A DNA stretch of 64,000 bases from contig NC_045453.1 of assembly GCF_002776525.5 (NCBI RefSeq), positions 34,159,333-34,223,332 on the forward strand, given 5' to 3'. The stretch comes from Piliocolobus tephrosceles. Taxonomy: Eukaryota > Chordata > Mammalia > Primates > Cercopithecidae. Shown one piece after another: positions 37,191 to 47,924 of this stretch. The position numbers and the translations under genes were made by a program. The stretch's first letter is position 1, and each line of letters begins with the position of its first letter. Below the pieces are notes generated by a model that saw only the letters and a program-made list of their open reading frames with translations, was not told the DNA's origin and searched no databases.

Positions 37191-38039
37191 CTGCTGAAGG
37201 TGAGGAGCTGTATTGTTTCTTAAAAGCCACTATAGTGTGCATAATTGATCTTTGGAATACTGAAGACTGCAGAAGGATCTTTTGCGCCTCCAAAAGACAA
37301 CAGACATGGGAGAGGCAGCTCCAGAGAGGAGCTCCGTGAGGAAGCTTCCTGAGGTGTCTTTAGAGCAGAAAGTGTGTTCTGTGTGTTGGATGTATCATTA
37401 GTATGATTATAGGTACTTATGTGAAGACACAGTTGTTCTATAAATGCAGCAAAGCTTCTGAGAATCATGGGAGAACTTCTCCTGGGGGTGAGCAAGTTAA
37501 CATGCAGAGAATGAGAAACTTGGATTCACGATGGGGTAATAAATGGAAACTCGCTGCACAGAGAAGAGTTGCTGTTTTAATTTGTCAGAAAATTACTGAG
37601 TGGCAAAAGGGGCTTTGTACCGGAGTTCTCCTTTCAGAGAGTGAATTTTCCTTAAAAGAGCAAACCTGCGTTTACAGCATCCACCTGTAACAGAGAAAAT
37701 GATAAGGACAAAGGACCGGTGTGGGGTTCACAGACAAGCCACAGTGTTGCTGTCACCACAGGGGCCCTTTTGGAGACAAGGAGGGGACGAGGCTGTGTGC
37801 TGCGTGGTGGCTGCAGTCTTACTCTTCCTCTTACCTGGGATGTGACCAACATCCCCAGTGACTTTCTCTGCCCACTTCTACCATCTCTGTCACCCTCTAC
37901 TGTCTGTGGAGCAAAAGGGTGGCTTGTCTGATCTTCCTTCAAATAACTCTGTTAAAAAAAGACACTGGGGTAGAGAGAGCCAGAGATGTGAACAGAATAT
38001 AGAGCCACCCGGAGAAATTCAACTCACAAAGCAGGTGAA
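37191..38039. other. Unassigned noncoding sequence
   Basis: No element recognised. Confidence 0.45.
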
Positions 38040-38415
38040 ATTTGGTGTTGACTGTGAAGTGAGTGACAGCGGCAGGGATGATGACAATGGTGGTGGTAGT
38101 GATGGGGCACAGAGGTGACAGTGATTGGTGGTGGTGGCAAAGATGGTGATAGTAGTGATGATGGTGATGCCGATGGTCACCATGGTGATGGTACAATGGT
38201 CATGATCATGATGATGCTGACAGTGCTGACACTGGTGATGGTGATGGTCATGATGGTGCTGACAGTGCTGACACTGGTGGTGATGATGGTGATGGTATGA
38301 TAGTGATGGTCATGATGGTGCTGACAATGCTGACACTGGTGNNNNNNNNNNTGGTGACAGTGGTGGTAGTGATGATGATGGTGGCAGTGATGGGACAGTA
38401 GTGGTGGTGGCAATG
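38040..38415 (+). repeat. GATGGT-type repeat with a 10-N gap
   Basis: Degenerate GATGGT/GGTGAT tandem array. A longer module, gctgacagtgctgacactgg, recurs at about 38216, 38258 and 38320 (spacing 42 and 62). The gap 38342-38351 interrupts it. Confidence 0.92.
38342..38351. other. Assembly gap (10 N)
   Basis: Ten N in the GATGGT repeat. A short placeholder, so the real sequence and length are unknown. Confidence 0.98.
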
Positions 38416-39690
38416 GGTGAAGCCCTGGCAGAGTCAGTGGAACAGTCCTTCATTCCTCTTCTACCCTTCAGTGAATGCATGTTCTGCCCCACATACTTCA
38501 TGGCTCTCAGCTCCTCCTGCTTCTCTTGTTCTTCCTACATCTAAGCTTCCGCCACCCCCCCCTTTTTTTTTTTTTTCTGGAGCCTGGCAACCTTGGTCCA
38601 GCCTCTGAGCCCTAGCATTGTCTATTCTCTCTGAAGGCTTCTCATCCACACCTCCCCCTGGCTGTCTCCTTTTTCAGTCAGTTTGCAGCTCACACTGTGC
38701 CCTGGAGAGGCCCCAGTGGCCCCAGCGTGGTCTCTGCCTTCACGGGCTGGTGTTGCCTGGTGGCTGCTTTAGCTTCTTTAGGGCTTGTGTGGCCATCCCC
38801 TTCTCTAGAAGGTTGGCCCTGTGGGAGTATCACTTAATCCCAGTTTTTGGTTCATGCTGGTCAAACACAGAGTTGCCAGTGAGAACCCTGATTCAGAGCT
38901 CTGTGTTCGCTTGTGGCGTTGGCCATGGGGTTGGCCAGTGTTCGGCTGGCTGGTGGGTCACAGCCAGAAACGGGCATGACAGAGCAATGGTCAGAGGACC
39001 CCAACCCCGCAGCTCCCACCTGATCACAACTGCAGTTCTTCACTGGTCACGTATTGGTGTCATGTAGGGAGCCGGGGTGCCTGCGCCCCCAGGACCCCAG
39101 TGTTGGCCATTCACCCGGCTCTCGGAGGATTCCTACAGCATCTGAGGCTGGGAAGCAGTGCTTAAAAGGGGACGCTCACAACCAGTGCAAGAGAAGTGGC
39201 CCAGGGAGGGCTGGAGAGCGGGAGGGACATGGTGAGGACACCATAGATGTGGGGTGACAAGGCTGACCTGTGGTACAGGGACCCTGTCTTCACCCTGTGA
39301 AGAACAACACAGTGATTTATGTTCTCATGTCTCTTCCTGTGGTTGTCCTTAAAGTACCAGGAGTTAGGCCAAGGCCTGGGAGGCAGAAGTGATGCCCCCA
39401 GGCTCACATGAGCTCATTCGCAGCCCGAGTTAACGACTTCTCAGAAGGCAGCTCCTTGAACCCACACACCACCCCAGGGCAGGAAAAGGGAGACAGAGCC
39501 TGTGACCTGCAGAAGGTCACACCACAGTACCTGATGAAGCTCCGCAAGCTGACCCCAGGGCCGCAGGTAACCCCCACACCTGGGACCTCACACTCCAGGA
39601 ACCAACGGCAGAGTGATGGGTTGCTAGATGTCTCGAGGCCCAAGCGGAGGCTGACAGCAGGGTCTGGGACCATGCATTGCCTATCAGAGG
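38416..39690. other. Unassigned noncoding sequence
   Basis: C-run then T-run at 38554-38577. No repeat family or coding frame with a recognisable domain. Confidence 0.45.
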
Positions 39691-39735
39691 ATATCCTCCC
39701 TTAGTAGAAATTCAATAAATGTTTGTTGAATGAAT
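39691..39735 (+). mobile_element. L2/MIR-like 3' tail
   Basis: 'agtagaaattcaataaatgtttgttgaatgaatg' is the common L2 3' end; only about 40 bases can be assigned. Confidence 0.55.
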
Positions 39736-40689
39736 GTTCAAGGTGTAAAACTCAAGGAGAAAGGCTGTTAACAGCGGGCGCTTTGCCCTTGGCTAGCACA
39801 TAATAAACACTGAATACCCGGGTGCCCACTGTCAGACTTCTCATTGGCGCCTCTGCTCTGTCCCTAAGGAAGGGAAACCTGCAATCATGTGAGCAGCTCA
39901 TCCTGACAGCAGAATTTTGTAGCAGAGAAAGGATGCTCTGTCTCTTTAAGGAACGCAGGTATGCTCAGGTGATCTGAGGGTGAGACCAGCTTCTCAGCTG
40001 GGCCCCAGAAACCTTGATGCCTGACCTCACTGGAGAGAACGGGGAGGTTTGGATCCCAGTTTTGCCCAACCAAAGGTGGGCAGTAGGGGGCCCCAGAGCC
40101 GGCAGCCTCCTTTTACAAGGGTCTGTGTTTGGGGATAAGGGCCCTGGGCCAGGAGGTGGTTTGCTGAGGCTGCAAAGGCCAGGCTGCCCTGTCCAGGTAT
40201 GCACAGAGGCGTCCCTAAGTGGTGAGGTGGCACCCGTGGAGGAAACATATTGAGTGGGTGTCCTAGGAACCCTTGAGGGGCTGCAGAGCAGGCTGACTGT
40301 TCTGCAGAGAAGGGGCTCATGGTGGGAAAGGGAGCAGTGTGTGTTGAACTTGGCTTCAGGGTGGCAGCAGGCCTCTCAAGAGCTAGGGGCTTGACAAGGT
40401 CATCCATGGGGGTATCTGGCTTGATGCATGGCCCCAGCTATTCCGTGACTGTTGCTATGAATGATATTACTGTTATTCCCAGGTGGCCCTCTTGCCAGTG
40501 CAGGCTCTCTGCCTGGGCTCCATCAGCCCCCTTTAGGGCAGACCCCTCTCCCTGGGCTGCCCTGACGGCAGTATCCTGCTCCCATCTAAGCCCCTGTTTC
40601 CAGGGCCATTACCAGGGAGAATTTGCTGAAGACCAGGTTCCTAGTACAGGACTTGGTTGCATTTGTAGAAACTGATCTAAATTTGAACT
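39736..40689. other. Unassigned noncoding sequence
   Basis: No element recognised. Open frames on both strands lack domains. Confidence 0.45.
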
Positions 40690-41090
40690 TCTAAAATGAT
40701 TGTTGGAACCTCCCCTTCCCCCAATTTTACACAAATTATTTTAAAGAGAATATTGGCAATCTAGGAAACCATTTTTTTAAAAAAAATGCAAAATCCCTAA
40801 GTCTGGAGTTTCAAGTGCATCAGCAAGAAAGACAGCGAGGAAGACAGCCTTATGCTTTCCCTGCAATTAAAAAGGATATTAAGAAAAGCAAAGGTTCGCA
40901 GACACTGTTTCTTAATTGTCAGTTGTGCAGGGTTAATGAACTACATTAGTTCACGGAGAAATAACATATTGACTGTCTGAACCTGCCACAGCAGCAGTGA
41001 GGAGCCTCCCTAGAATATCTTTGTAGGAAATTAAAAGTGACTCGGCTTCCGCTGGAAGGAGGAGACTGAGGGGGCCTGCTCAGAGGCTTC
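40690..41090. promoter_or_regulatory. Candidate conserved noncoding element (inferred)
   Basis: Repeat-free, AT-rich block with ACAAATTATTTTAAAGAG near 40732, 'tgcaattaaaaaggatat' near 40861, 'cttaattgtcagttgtgc' near 40911, and cattagttcacgg near 40943. Inference only. Confidence 0.3.
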
Positions 41091-41399
41091 TTTTTGAATG
41101 AGTGGGTTCAGGCAAGGGTGATACGGACTCGCTCCTGAGTCCAGGCGCGGATGCCTGAGAAATGCATCGGGACCCACGTGGGAGCGGGAGGGGAGGTGGC
41201 CTGCAGCGGGGGTGTGAGGGGGCGATTACATTTTTCCTGAACTGCTACTCTCTGGAATTGGTGCCTGTCCTCCTGTGTTATTTTCACGTTTGTGAGGTTG
41301 TTCACTTAACCTGTGCACTGACCTGGAATTGTCCCCGACGGAGACGTGTGATGTTTGCAGGGGAATCTCACTGAACAAGCACTGTGTCTCTTTACACTT
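41091..41399. other. Unassigned noncoding sequence
   Basis: Scattered CpG, nothing recognised. Confidence 0.45.
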
Positions 41400-41720
41400 G
41401 ACTAGCAAGTGATGAGAGAGAGAGATTATTCAGTGCTTTGCTGCCCAAAGCACTGGAGTGCCATGTACATTCCCAGGGCCACATGAAACCCAGTGGCAAA
41501 GTCCATCAAACATGAAGATGCCCATTAAAGATGGAATTGACAAAAGGATTCCCACCTTTAATCCTCCCAGATCAGATTCCAGCACAGCACTCGTGTGAAC
41601 TTAAAATTATTACACATCAGTAAGGCTTCTTGACAAGAAAGTTGTCAAGGGTGGATGGTAGCTGGATTAATGAATAAATCCAAAATTAACCCAAGAATGG
41701 AAGGACTGTGGCTTTGCAAA
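41400..41720. promoter_or_regulatory. Candidate conserved noncoding element (inferred)
   Basis: Repeat-free with 'cttgacaagaaagttgtcaagg' (short dyad at about 41630-41650), 'gctggattaatgaataaatcc' and 'aaattaacccaag'. Conservation untested. Confidence 0.25.
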
Positions 41721-42508
41721 CCTGGCAGACGGAATGCATGATAAGAAGGGTATTTGAACCATCATCTCCCAGCCTTGCCAAAATCTTGTCACAGGTTAGA
41801 ACTTTCTGCTGAAGTTCTGCGTTTATTTCACTGGAGTCCTCTATCTTACGATTTCAGTGGTACAAACCAAGTGGGACTGGCCCTTCCCTATCTGGGGTGA
41901 CCTGTGCATTGCATCCTCCATGAGGAAGGATGAGTCAAAGTAGTTGTGGATCTTCAGAGCGTGGAGGAGATTTGTTTATATGCAAACAATTTTTAATATA
42001 ATTACAATTTATTCTCACCTGGTAAATCAAGGGGGTGTAGTAATCCTGAGGATTCCTGCATTATCTTCTGCCTGTACCAAAAATAACAAAATCTCTTAAA
42101 AGCTAAGTCATCCCATAGGCTTCCCACACCACTCACTCAGCTTGTGCCTTGCTCCTGAGCAGACCTGCAAGCTGAGAGTCTCCCTCAGCTCTCTTCATGC
42201 TCTCAGCTGCTCCTCCCTCTCTGCTATGCCTTGGGGGACACTCCCAGCTCATTGGGGCTCCCCTCTCTCCCTCCTTCCCTAGGTTTCATCCTCCATCCGT
42301 GTTATTGGCCTGACTTTTTCACAATCCCAGGTCAGAATAGATCTCGTCTTTGCTGGAAATAGTTTTGTTGCTCTGAGGAAGGTTTACATCATCCTCAGTA
42401 AAATCCTGCTGGAAAGGAGGGAGGTGGATGGTCAGCACCATGGGGTGGGCACCTCGCCAGCTAGAGTCTTCAAAGGGGACGAAGCAGGAGGGTAAAGATC
42501 AGGACAGG
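41721..42508. other. Unassigned noncoding sequence
   Basis: Nothing recognised with confidence. Confidence 0.45.
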
Positions 42509-42858
42509 CGGTGAAATAGTTTGACTGTGTCCTCATCCAAATCTCACCTTGAATTGTAATAATTCCCCACATGTCAAGGGCAGAGCCAGGTGGAAATAAT
42601 TGAATAATGGGAGCAGTTTCCACCATACTGTCCTCATGGCAGTGAATACATCTCATGACGTCTGATGGTTTTATAAATGGGAGTTTCCCTGCACAAGCTC
42701 TCTCTTGCCTGCTGCCATGTAAGACATACCTTTGCTCTTTCTTTGTTTTCCTCCGTGATTGTGAGGCCTCCCCAGTCATGTGCAACTGTGAGTCTTTCTT
42801 TTATAAATTGCCCAGTCTCAAGTATGTCTTTTTTAGCAGCATTAGAACAGACTAATAC
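42509..42858 (+). mobile_element. MaLR solo LTR (MST/THE1 type), sense
   Basis: 'gtgaaatagtttgactgtgtcctcatccaaatctcaccttgaattgtaa', 'ggaaataattgaataatgggagc', 'gctgccatgtaagacatacc', 'gtgaggcctccccagtcatg' and 'tagaacagactaatacag' follow MST/THE1 LTR order. More diverged than the copy at 34347-34728. No internal MaLR sequence flanks it. Confidence 0.9.
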
Positions 42859-43279
42859 AGGTGGGCACCAGGGCAGGAGCAGGCAGGCAAGGCCCCAAAG
42901 TAACAGCAACAAAGGAAGAAAATCCAAGCAGATCCCTACAGAGGAAGAGTGCTGTCAACACCAAAAGACCAAAGTTCAACCAAATGAGGTCTCTGTAAGA
43001 TGCCCCATGTACAAAACTGGTGAGACTTTTCACACAAAGATGCCTGGGACTCTAACCCAGCTTCAGGAGTGGACTCAGAATCCTGGGAATCAGGATCTGT
43101 CCACACTGTGCATGCTTTCACTGCAGCGTTGTGCAGGGCACTGGATCGGGGTTGGCCTCACCAGTGGTTCCCCAAGCAGTCAGTCAGGAGTGAAGACAGT
43201 GGCTTCAGATGCGCATAGATGGGTCCTGGGGGAGAGGGCTGAGGGTCTCACATTGAATCCCATCCTATGTAAGTCACAG
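42859..43279. other. Unassigned noncoding sequence
   Basis: A 253-codon plus-strand open frame crosses the LTR and this block. It shows no domain. Confidence 0.45.
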
Positions 43280-43560
43280 CACAAGACCTGTAAAAGAAAA
43301 ATTGCACCAGAGCAGTCAAATGGGCCGGGAAGGCTTTATTCAAGACTGTTGCAACAGGGGAGAGAGACTGAACTCAACTCCACTGAAACAAAAGGCGGGA
43401 GGGATTTTCAGCACTGGGTGAACTGGCAGAAAGGCTAGGAGGATGCTAGGGAAGAGGGTCCCTATGATTAGGCCATCAGGGGATCAAGGAGGTCAGTGGC
43501 CAATGGTCAGGAGGAAACCTATCAAATGTAGTCACACTGAGCAGAACGCTGAGGCTGTCT
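43280..43560 (-). mobile_element. Candidate retroviral LTR fragment, antisense, family unassigned
   Basis: 'ttgcaccagagcagtcaaatgggcc' then 'ggctttattcaagactgttgcaacaggggag' has the look of an ERV LTR R-region read antisense (GAATAAAG on the minus strand). No family named. No env, gag or pol sequence nearby. Confidence 0.35.
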
Positions 43561-45440
43561 TGGCCCCGGGGAAATGACAGAGGAAGGGTCTGAAGTTATA
43601 CCTACCTCTCTGACAGTAGCTCCTGGCTAATGACCCTCTCCTCAGCAGTTCAGGAGCATACTAATGTGGTCACTGTCCATAAGCTTATGGTTCAGGTAGA
43701 ATTAGTGGGGTTAGGATTTTTCTTCTGTTGAACTTGTTGGTTTGGTATGTTTCACTTTCTGGGAAACCTGGCACATCGGGACTCTGGCTGGTGTTGGGAA
43801 GAAGGTGCTGGGGGCTGGGCAAACCCTGCTGCTACAGATGCAGAAAGGGATACAAAAGGAAGGTCACAGTATTACCTTTAAACAATCCCAATAAGTTTAT
43901 TTCCAGGTACAGTTATTTTGGCTGTAATCCTGCTAATCTGCATTTTGAATCCAGATTGAATATACAGAGTGAGTGTTTGGAGTCTGTTCTAGGCTACGAC
44001 TGGGTGGTAGGAGACGAGAAGTTAATGCTGCTCCTACGATTCATTTGAGAAATGACAGTCTAATGCCTGGCTGTAGACCAGAATAGCTTCGTTTATCATT
44101 ACCTCTGAGGGTCCTGCCTGCTGATGGGCTGGGACATCATCTTGCTTTTGCACGCAGCACTTGGTCCCTGAATAGTGACTAATACTAGAGAAGGTTAATT
44201 GATTTGGGCAATTTTGGACACAGATGTTCTCCCTGGATCTTTCGAGTTGAGGCTAGAGCAGCCAGCTGGACTGTGAGGTCTCTGGGATCCGGTCCTATTA
44301 ACAGCCTGGTAGCTAACATAGGTGTCTCTGCTGTTCTAGGACTGAGACACACTAGCAGAGCCCAGGTCCCCTCCTGAGCAAGAGTGAATGCTCTTGCCAG
44401 CACCACTGGGGGAGGTGGAGGGACAGGGCTTGTCATCCACTGTGGACTTGGAGCTGTTACCAAACTAATTTTCACTGAGAACAAAGAAGCTGGCTTCAAA
44501 ACTGAGAGCCCAATGAGAAGAATGGTTCTTTTTATCCAGGTCATGCATTTTACATTTTCCCTGTTTAATAAGCTAAAAGGCTGAAAATGCCAAATTTGGA
44601 TCTTTTATTAAGCAGGCCCTAAAAGTGCACACAGGCCTTATAAAGTGTGTGCGAGTCTTATATGCCTTCACATTTAAAAGATGTGTTTGAACATCCCAGG
44701 TGACCGTCCACAGGGACTTTGATCTGGCATGCAGAATGCTGGAAGGGCAAAGTATTGTGTACCTTTCTGTCCCTCTGGGAACAAGGAAGGGATCTGCCAG
44801 AGAACTTGCTGGAGAGTCGGCATTTTGATTATATGAGAATAGCTAACCTGCTGCTTTCCAGTTTTTAGCATAGCATCCAGGAAGAATGGGATTTCTGTTG
44901 GAATTATGCATAAAAAAAATTTCCAGGGAGGTATGATAATGGGGGAGGAAGAAGTGGATATTGAACCTGGGATTTTTTTTTTTAACTTCTCCAATTTTCT
45001 CTCTTCACACATGTGAAATGTTTTCTAGCAAATTTCTAGTGTATGTTTTTATGCATGATAATTAAGTTTTACTTATATTATCTTAAAAAGATCGTTCTTG
45101 GTGTGGTGAGGCTCTGCAGGAGGGATAGTAAATTGTATGGATGTATTGATTTTATGTAGAGACGGCTAAATGCATCCGAAGGGAATTGCATCTTGGTGGA
45201 CATGTTTGAACTGTTGTCAGTAATGAAGGTAAATGGCTGTATTTTAATTTTGAATCTTTATCTCTTGGTTTTTGTTGTTGTCAATCCTTGCCAATAATTT
45301 TGAACTTGATCTTCATTTGTGCGCAAGTTTCATGCTTGCAAAGGTTACTTTCAATTTCGACTCTAGGGAATTGTTAGAAATCATAAACCAGAAGAATTGA
45401 TTCCTGAATCTTGTATATTATTTTGTAGGGTATAAATGTG
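43561..45440. other. Unassigned noncoding sequence
   Basis: AT-rich from about 44560. Contains 'gcaccactgggggaggtggagg' near 44400. No element or gene recognised. Confidence 0.4.
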
Positions 45441-45464
45441 ACTTTTTTTTTTTTTTTTTTTTTT
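45441..45464 (-). repeat. Poly(T) run, 24 bases
   Basis: Followed by unique sequence with no antisense Alu or L1 match. It could mark the tail of an unrecognised retrocopy on the minus strand. Confidence 0.85.
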
Positions 45465-46130
45465 GGCAGGGCGATGGGGGGGATACAGTTTTACTTTCTA
45501 ATGTTCTCCATAGGACAGTTTCCAATTACTTTGCCTGCCATGGGTTCACAAATGAAGAAACCATCTTGTTTGGAATGGCCAGGCAATGACATTAAATATC
45601 CCCTTGGACATTCTTTCATTTTGAGAATGCATCAGCATTTAGCTCACCATGTGGATTGCATGGAATGTGCTCCTGTGCACCCAAGGAGATGTGGATTTCC
45701 ATTTATTTCTCACTGTGGCTGCCCTTGTACCACAACAGCCAGCTGAAAATGGAAAGGTTTAGTCAGGAATTTACAAAGAACCAAGCAGAGTCTCTTTTTA
45801 GATATGCCCAAACATCAGACTGTTTGATTCCAATGTTTTTTAAGCTTCTCTCCAGATGTTTGACAATATGTGAGCACAGCTGGTTTGTCTTCACCAAGAC
45901 AGGCGGCTTTGCTGCAGTCCCGTTACATGCTAAGAAGGAAAAAGGGCTGGACGCCCATTGTAATAACAGCGCACATAGCAGGTGTATCACATGACTAAAA
46001 GAAGAAATACGTAACACGTGACTCAGTACAATCCCAGAATTACCATCTGGGACTGACAAACTTGTTTCACACGAAAGAGGCTGCAGTGCCCTCATTTTGG
46101 TTCTGGTGCATTAAGAATTCATTCTTTCCT
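45465..46130. other. Unassigned noncoding sequence
   Basis: No element recognised. Translated both ways, no known domain was seen. Confidence 0.45.
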
Positions 46131-46629
<499 letters not shown>

Positions 46630-46770
46630 TAAACCATTGCAAACATTATTTCAGTTAGTTCCTGTAAACTACTGATGAGGAAGTTTGAAATCATCTCTGT
46701 TTCACAGATAAAGAAGCTGGCCTCAGAATGGGAGTTTCCTCACATGCACAGACCTCATTAGTACAGATTC
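46630..46770 (-). mobile_element. MIR SINE fragment, antisense
   Basis: 'caaacattatttcagttagttcctg', 'actactgatgaggaagtttgaaatcatctctgtttcacagataaagaagctggcc' resembles MIR read in reverse. Weak. Confidence 0.5.
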
Positions 46771-47028
46771 TCAAAGCCATCACCTGCTTCCTTAAATCAA
46801 GCCTACATCAAGTGAATAAACAGCAGTGAAGAAAGTCTTCCACCTTTCAATTCACTGCACTGACATTTGTTAATCACTTACTACCTATCAGTGTTCCATT
46901 TGGGTTGGTTCTTTTTGAAATGTTCCATAGAAGCATCTGATTCTCAGCACTCTGAATTCTTTTGGGGACTCTGTGGCCATTTCTCTGAAACATGTGTCTT
47001 GAGTGTGATAAGTAATAGTACATTCTGG
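46771..47028. other. Short unique sequence
   Basis: Nothing recognised. Confidence 0.4.
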
Positions 47029-47112
47029 CAGGACATGGTGGCTTACACCTGTAATCCCAGCACTTTGGGAGGCCAAGGCAGAAGGATCTCCTTGAGGCCC
47101 GGGGCTTGAGAA
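47029..47112 (+). mobile_element. Truncated Alu (left end only)
   Basis: 'ggcaggacatggtggcttacacctgtaatcccagcactttgggaggccaaggcagaaggatctccttgagg' is the Alu left end. It stops abruptly, so it is either a truncated insertion or a monomer. Confidence 0.85.
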
Positions 47113-47349
47113 ATAATATGTCCCCTTCCATCCATGTCCTCACTCTTTATGCTGCCATTGACAAATTCTACATAACATAATTACACTTGCTGCTGCCCAA
47201 AAGAACGGGAGACCTTCTTATTCAGGAAAAGTCTGTGGTTCTTAATCAGTGATGCTTTCTCCGTATCCATCATCTTTATGGTTTATCTGGAAGTAGACAA
47301 CTACAAAGTTAGAGGGGACATTCCTGAAGATCACCTTCACTACTGACAC
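47113..47349. other. Short unique sequence
   Basis: Nothing recognised. Confidence 0.4.
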
Positions 47350-47890
47350 CAATTTCAAGTTCAAGGATTCCCCAGACCACCCTAGGAGGAGGACTCACGG
47401 AACTGCTGAAAGCTTTTATACTCATGGTTACATTTATTATAGGGAAAGGACCCCAGTTAAAATCCACCGAGGGAAGAAGTGGTACAAGGTAGTGTCAGAA
47501 GCGCACCAAACATGGAGTTTCCGTCGTCCTCTCCCCATGGAATCAAGAAAGTGTTGTTCTCCCAGCACAGAGTGTGGTAGTGTATGTGGAATGTTGCCAG
47601 TGAAGGAGGCTCACTAGAGCCTCCATGTCCACAGTCCTTATCTGGGACTTCATCACATAGGGGTGATTGATTGCCCATGTGGCTGACCCAAGTCTCAAAT
47701 CTCCAGCCCTTCTGGTGACCGACTGACTCCATATGACCCAAACCTCCACCCCACGTCACACTGTTACTATCCAGCTGGCCCAAGGTGCCCCGGGAAATAA
47801 ATACACTGCCATCAGGAATGACATTCTAAGGGCTTAGAAATGGCCTCTCCCAGGGCCAAAGGCAAGAACCAGACCTCTCTTTGGGTAAGG
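47350..47890. mobile_element. Degenerate LTR-like element, same family as 19800-20370
   Basis: Shared block order with 19800-20370: 'aggattccccagaccaccc' start, 'ggttacatttattatagggaaagg', 'ggaatcaagaaagtgttg', 'ggaggctcactagagcctccatgtccacagtcc', 'ccttctggtgaccgac', 'ataaatacactgccatcaggaatgac'. Both copies read in the same direction. I cannot name the family; an ERVL-type LTR is plausible. Confidence 0.45.
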
Positions 47891-47924
47891 TTGAATTCCT
47901 TCTGTCTTTCTCTTTCTTTGATTT

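Noticed and set aside
42677..43438. 253-codon plus-strand open frame
   Set aside because: Begins inside a MaLR LTR and has no recognisable protein domain. Chance frame.
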